The notes beneath the pieces are model-generated. The model searched no databases. It was given only the letters and a program-made list of their open reading frames with translations, and had not been told where the DNA came from. Made by a program: the position numbers and the translations under genes. A stretch of DNA of 64,000 nt, from assembly GCF_001949145.1 (NCBI RefSeq), contig NW_019091375.1, forward strand, positions 1,341,693 to 1,405,692, read 5' to 3'. The DNA is from Acanthaster planci (taxonomy: Eukaryota; Echinodermata; Asteroidea; Valvatida; Acanthasteridae). Positions 26,401 through 38,170 of the stretch are shown one piece after another. The number at the start of each line of letters is the position of its first letter. The stretch's first letter is position 1.

Positions 26401-29400
26401 GATTAACTTAATAAGGTCATCCGATAAGTGCATGTATTTGAGTTTTGGACTCTTTTGTCCCTTTCGAAATTATCTACCTACCTTCACTATCATCAATGCA
26501 AAGGTGTAATATGACTGTAAGACACGTGACATGTTTGTGGGTCACGTGCCAGGTTTTTCGTTTTGTAAATGCGACTTTTGGCATGGCGAAGACTTTGCTC
26601 TTCTACGAGATGTAAGTCCAGTCGAGCATCTGGCAACTGGCAGAAGTATGTGGGAGTTGCATAATGTCTTGAAGGTTTTTCGAACGTGCACTGAAAGCGA
26701 ATACAAATGTTCTTTGACAGTAACCTGCGGCTTCACCGGAATTCAAAATGAGTGTAAGTCACGTGACTCGTTTTTAAGCCACGTGAAGATATTTTTTCCG
26801 TGACCAAACGTTGATTTCATCCGTACAAAAATGGCTAAGAGTGCCTAAAAATAATCGTAAACCCGACCTATAATAGTTTTGTTTTTATCCGGTTGGGACA
26901 AGAGTTTAAGATTGTGTGATTGAAGTGCATTCACGAAAAGACAACTTGCAATTTTTCAATATCAAAGTAAATGCAAAATGACGTGTTTTTTTTATGGGGC
27001 CATGGTAACGACAATGCTTGTATGATATTTACAATTGATGTAATGGGTGTGTGGTAAAATTAATAGTACTATTTTTGTCAAATTGCAGTTTAAAAATAGA
27101 GGCTGTAATGTGTGGCATGTGACTTCATCGACTGTATAAGACCGGTCAGATTAGACTGACTGGAAATGTATTACTGTGGTACTCGGTCAGCCAAGGTTTA
27201 AACAGTAAATCTTAACCTCGAGGCCAAGAAATCGGTGTTGGTCAAAGTATTCCATTTTCGTGAATGACATGCATGTAAACAGTGTCAAGACAGTTTTGCA
27301 AAATGCACGATCCCCGAGGATTACGGTGTATGAGAAATCACGAGAACGAGCGCTTACGACGAGATCGACGTTTTCTGATGTTTTAAGTCGAAATTTTAAG
27401 TACACACACCAGTCGAATAGTTTACAACTTAAATTAACAAGGTAATCATCCTACATGTTAATGTATTCGATTTTCGGACTTTTTGTAAATACTTTTCAAA
27501 TAGTTGTAACCTACGAGCTGATCAAAGATGCATGAATGTATCATTCTAGCATGCACGGATATGTGAAATCTGCATTTCATTAAGTTGTCACCATTTAATA
27601 AAATAACATGTAAAAAGGGGCTGATCATGCCCAAAAGTTAAGATTTTGTTACTCTAATAATTTCTGTCATCTGCTACGAGTAAATAACTTGGCATACGCC
27701 TACATGTAAAAGGAGCAGTTTTGTAAGTTATGTACATGTTAATTTCTCAAATCTTTTCATGTGCAAAGTACTGGACCATATATTGCTCCCTTGTGATTGT
27801 TAATTAATATCTATAAGTCACGTGACTGGTCGTTAGGTCACGCGCAGATTTTTTTCCCATGACCAAACGTTGATTCCACCCGTATATGAAAATGGTTAAT
27901 AATGCCTAAAGGTGATTGTAAGCCCCATCTATAAGATCGACACTCGTGTGAAGGCCTAATTGATTTTGTATCCAGCCACGACAACGTGCGTTTTTGGAAA
28001 AACCACTTGGATTTTTTGAAGGTCAAGCTAAATGCAAAATAACTTTATTCTTATATGTGGTGTGCAATTGGTGTCTTGGGTGTATGCCCAATTTATTCAA
28101 ATTTCTAATCAAATTGTGGTTTTAAAATAGGCCTACAGGTTGAAATATATGCAATGTGTCTTCATTGACTGTAAAACTGGCCAGATTAGACCGGCTGGGG
28201 ATGTATTACTCTGAAACTCTGTCAGCCAAGTTTTAAAAAGTAAATCTTCTAGTCTCGAGGCCAAGGAATCAATGTTGGTCATTCTTTAGCGAAAGTTATA
28301 GTAAGTGTTAAGACGGTTTCGCAAACTATACGATCCCCGAGGTTTAACTGGTATCCGAGATATCACGAAAACGAGCGCTTACGATGAGATCGAGCATTTC
28401 GATGTTTTCTTCGAAGTTTTAAATACTATTCCAATAGTTGACAATTAACTTAAGGTCATCCGATAAGTGCATGTATTTGAGTTTTGGACTCCTTTTGTCC
28501 CTTTCGAAAATATCTGCCTACCTTCACTATGATCAATGCAAAGGTGTAATATGACTGTAAGACACGTGACATGTTTGTGGGTCACGTGCCAGGTTTTTCG
28601 TTTTGTAAATGCGACTTTTGGCATGGTGAAGACTTTGCTCTTCCACGAGATGTTAGCAAGTCCAGTCAAGCATCTGGCAACTAGCAGGGGTTGTGAGAGT
28701 TGCATAAATTTCTTAAATGTTTGTCGAACGTGCACTGAAAGCGAAGTTAAATATTCTTTGACAGTAACCTGCGGCTTCACCGTAATCCAAAATGAGTGAA
28801 AGTCACGTGACTCGTTTTTAGGCCACGTGTAGATTTTTTCAAAGACCAAACGTTAATTTCATCCGTACAAAAATGGCTAAGAGTGCCTAAAAATAATCGT
28901 AAACCCGACCAATAATGGTTTTTTATCCGAATCCATTTAATAAAATAACATGTAAAAAGGGCTGACTATGCCCAAAAGTCAAGATTTTGTTACACTAATA
29001 ATTTCTGTCATCTGCTACGAGTAAATAACTCGGCATACGCCTACATGTAAAAGGGGCAGTTTTGTAAGTCATGTACATGTTAATTTCTCAAATCTTTTCA
29101 CGTGCAAAGTACTGGACCATATATTGCTCCCTTGTGATTGTTAATTAATATCTGTAAGTCACGTGACTGGTCGTTAGGTCACGCGCAGATTTTTTCCCAT
29201 GACCAAACGTTGATTTCATCTGTATGAAAATGGTTAATAATGCCTAAAGATGATTGTTAGCCCGATCTTATAAGATCGACAGTCGTGTAAAGGCCTAATT
29301 GATTTTGTATCCAGCCAGGACAACGTGCGTTTTTGGAAAAACCACTTGGAATTTTTGAAGGTCAAGCTAAATGCAAAATAACTTTATTCTTATATGTGGT

Positions 29401-30170
29401 GTGCAATTGGTGTCTTGGGTGTATGCTCAATTTATTCAAATTTTAAATCAAATTGTGGTTTTAAAATAGGCCTTCAGGTTCAAATATGCGCAGTGTGTCT
29501 TAGTTTACTGTAAGATCGGTCAGATTTGACCGGCTGGGGATGTATTACTCTGATACTCTGTCAGCCAAGTTTTAAAAAGTAAATCTTCTACCCTCGAGGC
29601 CAAGGAATCAATGTTGGTCAAAGTCATCCTTTAGCGAAAGTTGTAGTAACAGTGTCAAGACGGTTTCGCAAACTATACGGTTTAACTGGTATCCGAAATA
29701 TCACGAAAACGAGCGCTTACGATGAGGTCGAAGTTTTAAATACTAATCCAATAGTTGACGATTTACTTAATAAGGTCATCCGATAAGTGCATGTATTTGA
29801 GTTTTTGACTCTTTGTCCCTTTCGAAAATATCTGCCTACCTTCACTATCATCAATGCAAAGCTGTAATGTGACCGTATGACACGTGACATGTTTGTGGGT
29901 CATGTGCCAGGTTTTCCGTTTTGTAAATACCTGCACGGCTTTTGGCATGGCGAAGACTTTGCTCCTCTGCGAGATGTTAGCAAGTCCAGTCAAGCAACTG
30001 GCAACTAGCAGGGGGTGTGAAAGTTGCATAATTTCTTAAATGTTTGTCGAACGTGCACTGAAAGCGAAGTTAAATATTCTTTGACAATAACCTGCGGCTT
30101 CAGTGCAATTCAAAATAAGTGTAAGTCACATGACTCATTTTTAGTTCATGTGCAGCTATTTTTCTCATGA
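23500..30170. repeat. Higher-order tandem repeat array (about 1-kb A/B units, about 2.0-kb period) with CACGTG pairs
   Basis: A marker block (CCTCGAGGCCAAGGAATC..TGTTGGTCAAAGT, then CGATCCCCGAGG, then AAACGAGCGCTTACGA) recurs near 24,825, 25,175, 26,225, 27,215, 28,255 and 29,592. Two diverged versions occur. Type A (ATGACATGCATG, GATTACG) is at 24.8, 25.2 and 27.2 kb. Type B (TTTAGCGAAAGTT, GGTTTAACTGGTATCC) is at 26.2, 28.3 and 29.6 kb. A-to-A and B-to-B spacing is about 2.03-2.04 kb, with a last copy shortened by about 0.7 kb. Each unit carries pairs of E-boxes about 20 bp apart (GTCACGTGAC..GTCACGTGCA). Units at 23.5-24.3 kb are heavily decayed. Indels between copies break every open frame. 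Confidence 0.85.
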
Positions 30171-31423
30171 GCAAAATGGTGATAAATGTATCTGTATGGT
30201 ACATGGCTGCAGAGCCCGGTGTAATATTGTCATTTTATTGTATCCAGTTGAGACGAGAGATCATAGTGATATGAACAGCGATGTGTGGAAAATATCGCGA
30301 ATGCGGTTTGGTGATTGTTTCATAACCCTCGGGAATGTGGTACAATGTTATGTTAATGACTAATAACATTGGCACATAATGGAGTTCACAAGCGTATAGG
30401 CCTACCCGGCTGCCCAGTTATGTTGGATTTTTTATTCTTAAGTTTGACTTTATAGACTTAAGACTGAATGTGGTAAGAAACTACAGGTTTTAATGCACAT
30501 AAGTGGGTCGATTGTAATTTCTCGTTTAACTGTATACTGTTTATTGTTATTACCATGGATATCGACAGTACTGTATTATTTTGTGCGGTTGGGGCCCCAC
30601 GGGTTATAAGACGTGCAGCTTGATTGCATGCTGCTCTTTCGCCTTGTCCCCTTAGCTATTGTCATTCTGCTTGCAGTCATACAAGTGGAAATTTTATTCT
30701 CCAGTGACTGCGTAAGTTATAAGACTGATCAAAAAAATAATATACTGCCATGGAAGTATTTTTTTTTGCATTGTAACCCTCTTCACTAAGTTGTAGCGCT
30801 GTAAATCAGTGTCTGCAAATAACTCCAAGGGAAATTGATTGAGGTTGCAAAAAGCTCGAAACTTTAAATAACACTTGTCGTTTTCCTCGTCAACCCTGCA
30901 CTCGTTTTTGTAACCATGCATGGTGGAATGAAATAACTTCGAGTCGGGTAAATGTCGCAAACGCTTGATTCGCCGTCGTCTGCTCCTGTAACCCGGAACC
31001 GATAACAATGTAAGGTCTGGCCAGCAACGAAGAGGCACTGATGCGCCGCGGTTTGGACATTACGCACAGCGTTGAAATTTGGGAAATGTTTTGTATCGAG
31101 TAACAGGCGATTTAAAGTAGGCAGCTGCTTTTATTTGAAGGCCTACATTATTATGCTGATAGCCGAATGGTATCGGCTATCGAGTAACGTAAGGGTACAG
31201 TTTATTAAACCAATTAGGTGTTATACATGTATATCTGTAATGAATAATGTGCAGGCTTACTAAAAGATTACTTCAGTGAGGCTTAGATTTAGTGAGGCTT
31301 AGAACGGTACGTTGTCAGGATTAGTGTACAGTTGGCCAGGTATTTTTGCTTGTACTATGATTTGAGCAGTGCCATTCATCCAGTCCTAGCTCCTTGCAAG
31401 GACGAGTACTTTTCTTTCCGTAC
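30171..31423. other. Intergenic region right of the repeat array
   Basis: A minus-strand open frame (30,694-31,038) has a possible acceptor (CGGGTTACAG) but no recognised motif and no phase-compatible partner. Nothing else is supported. Confidence 0.4.
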
Positions 31424-31588
31424 TTGCTTCCAGTGTAGCCGTGACTGAGATGAGGTTCTTGATGACGAGGCAGCTGAGGTGGCATCTGACGGCGACATGC
31501 CTGGACAGAAGATGCTGCTCAGAACCAGAACTGGGGGAAGATGGATGACCAATCGCCGGCACGCTGCTGTCGCACCCCGTTGGTCTAC
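31424..31588 (-). CDS. Possible second exon of the same unidentified gene
   Basis: The acceptor is GAACTTTACCTTTATAG and the donor GCAA|GTACGG; 165 nt, phase 0 to 0. In frame with the exon at 33,893-33,997 it reads VDQRGATAACRRL.., ending SSSRTSSQSRLHWKQ. The segment is GC-richer than its surroundings, but a second minus frame and a plus frame are also open, which weakens the call. Confidence 0.25.
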
Positions 31589-32189
31589 CTATAAAGGTAA
31601 AGTTCACTTGGAACTTCACAAACACATGAAAAGTGCATGAGGGAAAGTGAACGGCAGAACTCCGAAACGATCAACTACATATATTTTTTCCAGTCACACA
31701 CCTTGAGAATTGTTCAGACTTGATTGAAAAAGTTATTCCCGACAGCAGTGCTGTGAAGTTCCTACTGTTTTATAGTACAAATCAAATGATGTAAAAAAAG
31801 AGCTGCCACTATATCGCACCCTTGCTGCATTCTTTACTAGCAAAACAATGGGTGACTGTATGAACTACGAAGTTGGTTAAAAGGAAAAAACAATACTAAA
31901 TCAGCAACCATTCATTGGCATGCTCTGCTGCAGGTATAGTTATGGTGGTTAACATGGGTCTTCACAGTTCTAATGTCTGATAAAATGGTGAACATTTCCT
32001 TCGTTTTAATCATAACAGACTGACCCACGATGGCACTTTACCAGATGACATGCAGAAGGACAGGCAACCATGCATCGATGGCCATGGATTCGGCTTTCTC
32101 AGTTGCGGACGTATTCAGATAGCCATTAGAGGTGGGTTTATAACTTCAACAATATCGCTCCACGAATGTCCTCTCCGGAGCCCCCACAA

Positions 32190-32420
32190 CTTGTGAACTA
32201 GTTTAGCCCTAACTCCCTAGAGTGATTTACTAGGAACCGTACCCATTCACGCAAATTCTAACACCATACGGTAAACTGTGCACAAAAACTGTTGGACTCT
32301 GTTTATTTTGGGTATGCCTGAACCCATGTTAAAGCACAAGCAGTTTAGGGGTACAGTACCCAGTGCCACAAATTCACACACTTTACTGGTGTTCAATTCT
32401 GTGTGGTTAGGGAAGGTTAG
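32190..32420 (-). repeat. Dispersed repeat with TAGGGAGTTAGGG terminus, inverted copy
   Basis: Read on the minus strand it shares AACAGAGTCCAAC(T/A)GTTT, GCACAGTTTAC, TGGTGT and CACTCTAGGGAGTTAGGGCT with copies at 54,690-54,900 and, more weakly, 38,565-38,750. Confidence 0.6.
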
Positions 32421-33892
32421 GGTGAATGGACATCACTTGATCGAGATATCCCCGTACAAGAAGAGGCATTGTAGAACCGATCAGTTGGCATTGAAATGTT
32501 GTCAGTCCCTTAAATAATACAAAATCTTCCATATCATTCCCTGTGTAACCATATGCTGGCCTAGCCTTAGAGGAGATCTTTGTGCAGGCTAACCTTTCTG
32601 TGTCCCCTAGTGGTTTCTACTGCATTGACCCTATCACCTTAACCCTGCCAGACGCAGCTCATGGGATCAGGTGAAAAAGTCCGATGCACTTTGGATGCAC
32701 TTGGCAATCAACAGCAGCCAAACAAACTGACAAGTGATGCAGTTTGATGCGCCTGGCAGGGTTTCTGGTCAAAGTAGGGTGGGGTTATGTTTAAATTCAT
32801 GATTCTGTTTTGTTTCCGATTGGCAGACGGAGACTGCTGCCCCTTACCAGATCTGGTCCGAGGGATGACTCAAAAGAAGCGACGTTCCCTTCCCATCCAG
32901 ACGATTGCTGTGGTCTTCAAGTTTCGATTAAAAAACCTAAATTTTAACCAAACGTTTTCCCCTGAACGCGGGAATTTTAAATTTCATACCTTTAAACCGC
33001 CCTCTCGTCGCCTACTGTTTGCATTTGTGGCCAAACTTTGCAAACAAAATATATGTTAATTTCACTGACCTCAAAATGTTTGCCCCATCACTTTTATAGG
33101 CTTCAGTATTTTAGTTTAAGTAGTTTTGTTAATTGTTTTTGAAGCTGCATGACATTTTCTTAATGCTTTGTAAATAGATTTTTGTTATTGCACTGACGGT
33201 ATCAATCCAGTTTTATCAGCCATCGTAGAAAAAAGACTATGAAGGAGAATTAACGGACTCTTTAAATGATACATTTTAACCTTTACATTCCTGAATATTT
33301 AATTTCCACAAAATTGTTTTATCATGGGCATATAGGGTTAGGATTTTCAAGTGGAATTTATTTTGTACGACTTCATTTTGTTTTGCTTTTCAACTTTGGG
33401 GTCAAACCTTCAACAGGTGCAATGAACTTCAATCAGTTGACCCAGTATAATATATCATTCTCGTGTTAATGCACAGTATAACTTAAGAAATTATCAATGT
33501 CTCACTGTGTAACTTAAAGATTTTAAAATGACTAATTTTGGTGAGATAAATATGACCTAGTTACTTTTGCCATTTAAAAAATTCTAGATAACGCACAAAC
33601 AAAATCCACAGCATTCCTCAAACAATAACCTTTTAAGGTCATATTAGCTTATGGTCACTGTCCCACGACGTTTAATATTTTTGGTTTCCCATTATACCGT
33701 CTTTCAGCCTTTGGAAAAATACCATTTTAATGGGTTCTTTTGTCTTTAAATAACCTTTAGGAGTCACATTAGTAAACATTCTGAAATTACAACAACGAAA
33801 TTACAACGTGGTTGCCAGTAATGCGATCGCCTCAAATCAAAAATGGAGTTCTGTCCAGTTGTATAAAAACTGTAACCGCCCAAGTTACTTAC

Positions 33893-33997
33893 TGCCATTT
33901 TCAAATCTCCGTCACTTCCTGAAGACTGCCTCGTGCTCTGTACACCGCGTTTAATCCCGTTTTGTGTTTGCACGATCACAGTTGAATTCAGCACCAT
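33893..33997 (-). CDS. Possible first coding exon of an unidentified small gene
   Basis: ATG at 33,995-33,997 in a good context (GAGAATGG) opens 35 codons beginning MVLNSTVIVQTQNG and ending DLKMA at a strong donor (GGCA|GTAAGT). It ends in phase 0. I recognise no family. The case rests on the start context, the donor and a phase-compatible downstream exon (31,424-31,588); all three could be chance. Confidence 0.28.
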
Positions 33998-33999
33998 TC

Positions 34000-36600
34000 T
34001 CGTTTCTTTTTCTCACCGCACGGTGAATTCTGTGTTTGGTTTGTTTTGTAGTTCAACATTTCTTTTCATTAACACTAATCCTTGACGGGAAAGACGCGGT
34101 GTGGTCAGGGTATTGTGACATACGAGGACAATTTAAGATCATACTTATTTGCGGTACGGTCTTATTCACTTCTTATTTGTTTGGTTTAAGGCGATCATCA
34201 ATCTGGGAAGAAATTTTAGGGAATATCTATTCCATCTAAGGCAAACTCCTTTGGACCAGTCTGAATTCCTTTTGCGAACTTTTGTAATGAAAGATTTGGA
34301 TTTTTTGAGTAGTTGGTTACGTATTAAAGCTATTGGAGGAAAATGTTCGGATTTATATTTTTGGTTTTCTTTTTGTCTGTTTTGATTCTGTTACGCATAC
34401 AATAGGTCAGTCCCCAGCCAAATGCGAATTTACGATTCTACAACCCAAAATCCCTGGCGAGCACTGTGCAGTGTGTCCAGAAATGAGGCAGACTTTAAAC
34501 CAACAAGATTTTACTGGAAAGATATGTTTTTGAACTAAGTTAACGCAGACATTTTTGCAAGAACATTTGGCTGGAGCAAGGCCTTGTTTTTTGTCAGTGG
34601 CGTCCAGGGGGGTTGACTTGAGAAAGGCATCTTATTATTGCTTCTTTCGTTCACGCCCCCCCTTGGAAAATCCAGGATCACCCCCCCCCCGACAAAATCC
34701 TGGATCAGCCCCTGCAGTTTTTATCAACCTTTTCTACATAAACAGCAAGAAATAGTTTAATGGACAGATCACCTGCTGCAATCTCATTAGGGACTATTAT
34801 TGAAGCTCTAGTTTACTTCGAAGTGTGTATCGGTGATTCAGAAGTAACCCTTCAAAGAATGTGCTCGTTTCTTTGCAATAATTTGACAAGTAGAAAATGT
34901 GCCGTCAAAACTACTAAATTCATGAAATGGCTCACTCACAAGCGGGAAAAAGGAGGAAATTAGGTCATAATCGTAAGTTAGGTTGCTGACACGGGCCTGA
35001 TTCCGGTCTTCCGTTGTGCTTCAGATCCCCAAGAGAGGGCTCACTATAGATCTCATACTGTCGGCATCGGATTGGCAAACCAGGATTCTGATGAGTGAGG
35101 GGAAAATTGCAGGGGCGGATCCGGGATTTATTGTGGAGAGGGGTTCGGATACGGGATTTTGTTCATATTTCATATGTAATTATCGCCTACGGCAAGTCCA
35201 ATTTAAAACTATTGTACACGCAAAATAAGACCTTATACGTGGTCTTTGCTTCACGTGGGTGTCTTTCAACTTAAAGCCCCCACTTTCAAAAACTGGCGAA
35301 AAATGAGAACCCAAAAAAAAACAAAAAAAAAAAACAAGCAGTCCCCCCAGATCCATGTCTGGTCTGATAGTTTCTTACAAAAAGTAAAGCAGGGAGCCAC
35401 ATATAGTGACGCATATCAATTCGACCGCCAAGTTGCACTTGGATTGGAAATTGGGCGGGATGCGGGAATGTGGGTCCTAACTCTTTGGTCATAAACTGGT
35501 ACTCAGTGCTGAGCGTAGCATTTAAAAATTGAGGTGAAATCTCAACCCATTGACTTCATTTAGGGCCTGTTTGTTTCATCATCCGGATCGCGATCGGTGA
35601 TCCGTCGTTGGTTCACTGACACCAAAACCCACCTAATGGGTGGAGCGAACCAGCGATGGGATCACTGATTGAGATCAGTATTCAGTGATCCGTCGTTGGT
35701 TCACTGACACCAATACCCGCCTGATGGATGGAGCGAACCAGATCCGTGTGAAACGATCACGTCGGCTAAACATGCCCATAAAAAGATCCAGATCTGCAAT
35801 CCCTTATCACGCAGCGGTTGTTGATGGACGATCATCTTACTGTGCTAAATACCAAAGATTGATCTCTTGTTCATCCAAAATTTTGTGTGCAATACGATCT
35901 TTTGGCATTTTTCTTGGTGAGAGTCCCATATACGGCGCCACCGTACACGCGGCAAAGGTGACAAACTTTCACCTCGTTTCAATTGTCTTTGCACTGCAAA
36001 CAAGTCCATTCTGCTTGGAAAAGCTGAAATTACTATCAAAACTCGTTGGTGTCTGTGAAATTCAACTGAATAACTGTGGTGGCCGGATACGGAACTCTTT
36101 CTGGCAAAGTCAAATTGTTAGAGCACCATTACCGGAACATCCCGGTAGTTAGCCCGTCTCCTTCAAGCTTGATGCTGATAAGAAGAGGGCGCTATTTACA
36201 ATTATCGCAATACGGAAACAGGCTGGTACCCAATTCCCTGTCCATATTCTGATGATAGTCTGAAAAGGGCACCAGGTGCATTTATCAGCGTTGATCTGGT
36301 GTGACACGTCGTCTTAGCCAACACAGCGTGTGGAGGAAATCGGATTGAAATTTTAAACATCTGCCAAGTGCTAGCTTGACTACCGGTACCGAGCGTAACT
36401 GAGAATAGCAGAAGGTTTTCAGGCAACTAAGACGCTCACAATTCTTTTTACTGGTGAGTATCTTATGAATGCTTCATTGCAGTTTGTAAGTTACTGGCAA
36501 AGATGATCGGATTTTGGAGCATCAAAAAAAAAAAAAAGAAAAAATGCCGTGGAGGTTGTGCATTGTTCTACTCATCTGCTCATATCATCACGATGTCTGC
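34000..36600. other. Intergenic region with small repeats
   Basis: It includes an oppositely oriented pair of GCAGGGGC(G/T)GATCC(G/A)GGATTT ends at about 34,692-34,717 (minus) and 35,110-35,131 (plus). It also includes an 88-bp tandem duplication (TGATCCGTCGTTGGTTCACT at 35,598 and 35,686) whose units contain inverted symmetry (GTTGGTTC..GAACCAGC). A 155-codon frame here has no recognisable motif. Confidence 0.5.
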
Positions 36601-36628
36601 TTTTAGCCTACATTTACCTCTGTACCTG

Positions 36629-36681
36629 CCCCCAGAACTGTGGGGACGCACGGTGGACGAGGGTCCCCACAGTTTTGGGGG
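36629..36681. repeat. Near-perfect 19-bp-arm hairpin
   Basis: CCCCCAGAACTGTGGGGAC (36,629-36,647) is followed 15 nt later by GTCCCCACAGTTTTGGGGG (36,663-36,681), one wobble mismatch. It is GC-rich within AT-rich surroundings. Its origin is unknown. Confidence 0.7.
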
Positions 36682-36792
36682 TAAGCTGCGCCTACACAGT
36701 ATGAGCCATGTCTAACTTGTGATGCAATGTGCGTTTTGCTTTGGCCTAGCCTACATCATGTAGTACTACTACTACTAGTAGTACATGTAGGG

Positions 36793-37535
36793 AAGAGTTC
36801 CATAGGCCTGTATGCTACGGACGCCAGGACTTTTTTAACAGTAATTCTTCCGGGAGGCTTATACATTATTCAAACATTTTTTTCTGTTTTCTTTCTGATG
36901 TGATCTCGGAGAGGATGTCTTAAGATATAAGTTTGGGATTCCATCAGCCCCCAAAAAGCAAAATTGATTTAAAGTACCGGGTAGGAATATTTTGAGATGT
37001 TTTGGTAGGCCTACCCCTTGAACATTTCTGGGGGGTAATGGTTTTGGACTTATTTTGTACATGTGTAATGCAGAGAAAACTGATTTTTTTTTTACACAAA
37101 AATGAGTGTGGATTTTTACTGAAAAGCTTAAAATCCATATTTTAATAAAATTTTTGTTATCAAATTTATTCCTTATTTCAATGAATTAAATGTTGGCTTC
37201 ACTTGAATTTTTAAAATATTTGAAATTCAAAATTTAATAGAGGAGCTAGAGCATGGGGGAAATGACAACTTTTAATCACAATTTCCAAAGAAAATGAGTT
37301 CTCAAATGAACAGCACCCTCACTCATTTATGCATGTCCCCATAAGACTTCCCTACAGTGACTTAATAGCCATCAAGAAGCAAAAACATGTTCAGAAAAGT
37401 TCAATGTAGGTGGGAAAATACCAAGTCCTTTACTGAGAACATGAGAAAACAGAATTTTTCAGACCACTTTCATACATGTCATAGGGTTTGTGCACAGGGT
37501 GTCAAGTGGCGTCCGTAGGCCCATATGGAACTCTT
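36793..37535. mobile_element. Longer relative (743 bp) of the GAGTTCCATA family with about 27-bp TIRs
   Basis: The left end AAGAGTTCCATAGGCC..TACGGACGCCA is matched by the inverse right end TGGCGTCCGTAGGCCCATAT then GGAACTCTT. The interior is AT-rich and noncoding. A solo terminus of the same type is at about 38,824. Confidence 0.7.
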
Positions 37536-38053
37536 GCCTCAGCCTACTTCCACAAGTGTACGATTTTTAGGCAAACATTTTAAATAGCAGTGTAGCGTAC
37601 AACTCGCTATGTCATGTATGGCAAAGTTTCGGTTATTTCGATCAGGCCTCTGCTCAAGTTGTTCTGCCATCACAAATATTCGTGCCCAAAGAGCAAGCAA
37701 GGTCTCATTGAGGTCAGACGTCCGCTGTGTGAAGGTTATTCCCCTTATGCCTCATAAAACGGTGACATTCAGAGTATTTTGCCCATCAATGCCAAGGAAG
37801 ATCAACAGCATGCACTGTCATTAAGGCCAATGACCAATCATAGAGCTGTTCCCATTAACGGGAGACAGGCAAAAAAGACAAAGATAGGAGCCACATTGCA
37901 ATTGGTCAAGCTGTTAATATGCACCTGTCACTGATGAGAGAACTTGCTGTCGATATCCTGTAGCTTCTCACATGCGTAGTATACGTTCATTTCCCCATCC
38001 CTGGTCCTTCAAATACAAGAGCTCCGTAGGTCACGCCAACGAACCACGTCAGA
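37536..38053 (+). promoter_or_regulatory. Presumed nucleobindin promoter/5' UTR region
   Basis: It lies directly upstream of the nucleobindin start codon. No TATA box is seen. An inverted CCAAT box (CAATTGG) lies near 37,900. The transcription start is not determined. Confidence 0.4.
38044..38051 (+). promoter_or_regulatory. UPRE/ATF6-XBP1-like core (CCACGTCA) just before the start codon
   Basis: CCACGTCA is the reverse complement of TGACGTGG, the core of the unfolded-protein-response element. It lies 2 nt before the nucleobindin ATG. Vertebrate NUCB1 is linked to the ATF6 branch of the UPR. An 8-mer match alone is weak, and the position suggests 5' UTR. Confidence 0.3.
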
Positions 38054-38170
38054 ATGGAGAGATGGAGGAGCCTGGTGCTACTGCTGGCCTTGCTTGCCGT
38101 CTGTCGGGCAGCTCCCGTCCTGCCGGAGAAAACGGACACAGATGACGAAGGGGATATCGAAGATTCTGAA
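38054..38170 (+). CDS. NUCB: NUCB exon 1: start and signal peptide
   Basis: The ATG at 38,054 opens MERWRSLVLLLALLAVCRA, a basic N-region plus hydrophobic core, with probable cleavage after CRA before APVLPEK. An acidic segment follows (TDTDDEGDIEDSE). Donor TCTGAA|GTATGT; phase 0; 39 codons. A second ATG 8 nt downstream is out of frame. Confidence 0.9.

Noticed and set aside
25096-27405. Similar minus-strand frames (FRLKTSEN..VVSAR..DFS) recurring in the intergenic array
   Set aside because: Similarity follows from tandem duplication. Indels between copies (a T-run insertion, 1-4 nt changes) do not preserve frame, and type B units are broken.
26531-28799. Plus-strand frames containing CTESE..LTVTCGFT in the array
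   Set aside because: The two copies are in different frames relative to their upstream parts because of a 4-nt indel; no sign of coding constraint.
30694-31038. Minus-strand frame rich in Arg/Lys with a hydrophobic end, preceded by a possible acceptor
   Set aside because: It needs an upstream exon ending in phase 2; none was found, and no family is recognised.
32019-33059. Plus-strand spliced pair ending at TAA 33,057-33,059
   Set aside because: It joins in phase but has no upstream exon or start with support and no recognised product; recorded only as a rival to the minus-strand model.
35685-36152. 155-codon plus-strand frame, the longest in the intergenic region
   Set aside because: It starts within a tandem duplication, has no convincing start codon or splice signals, and shows no recognised motif.
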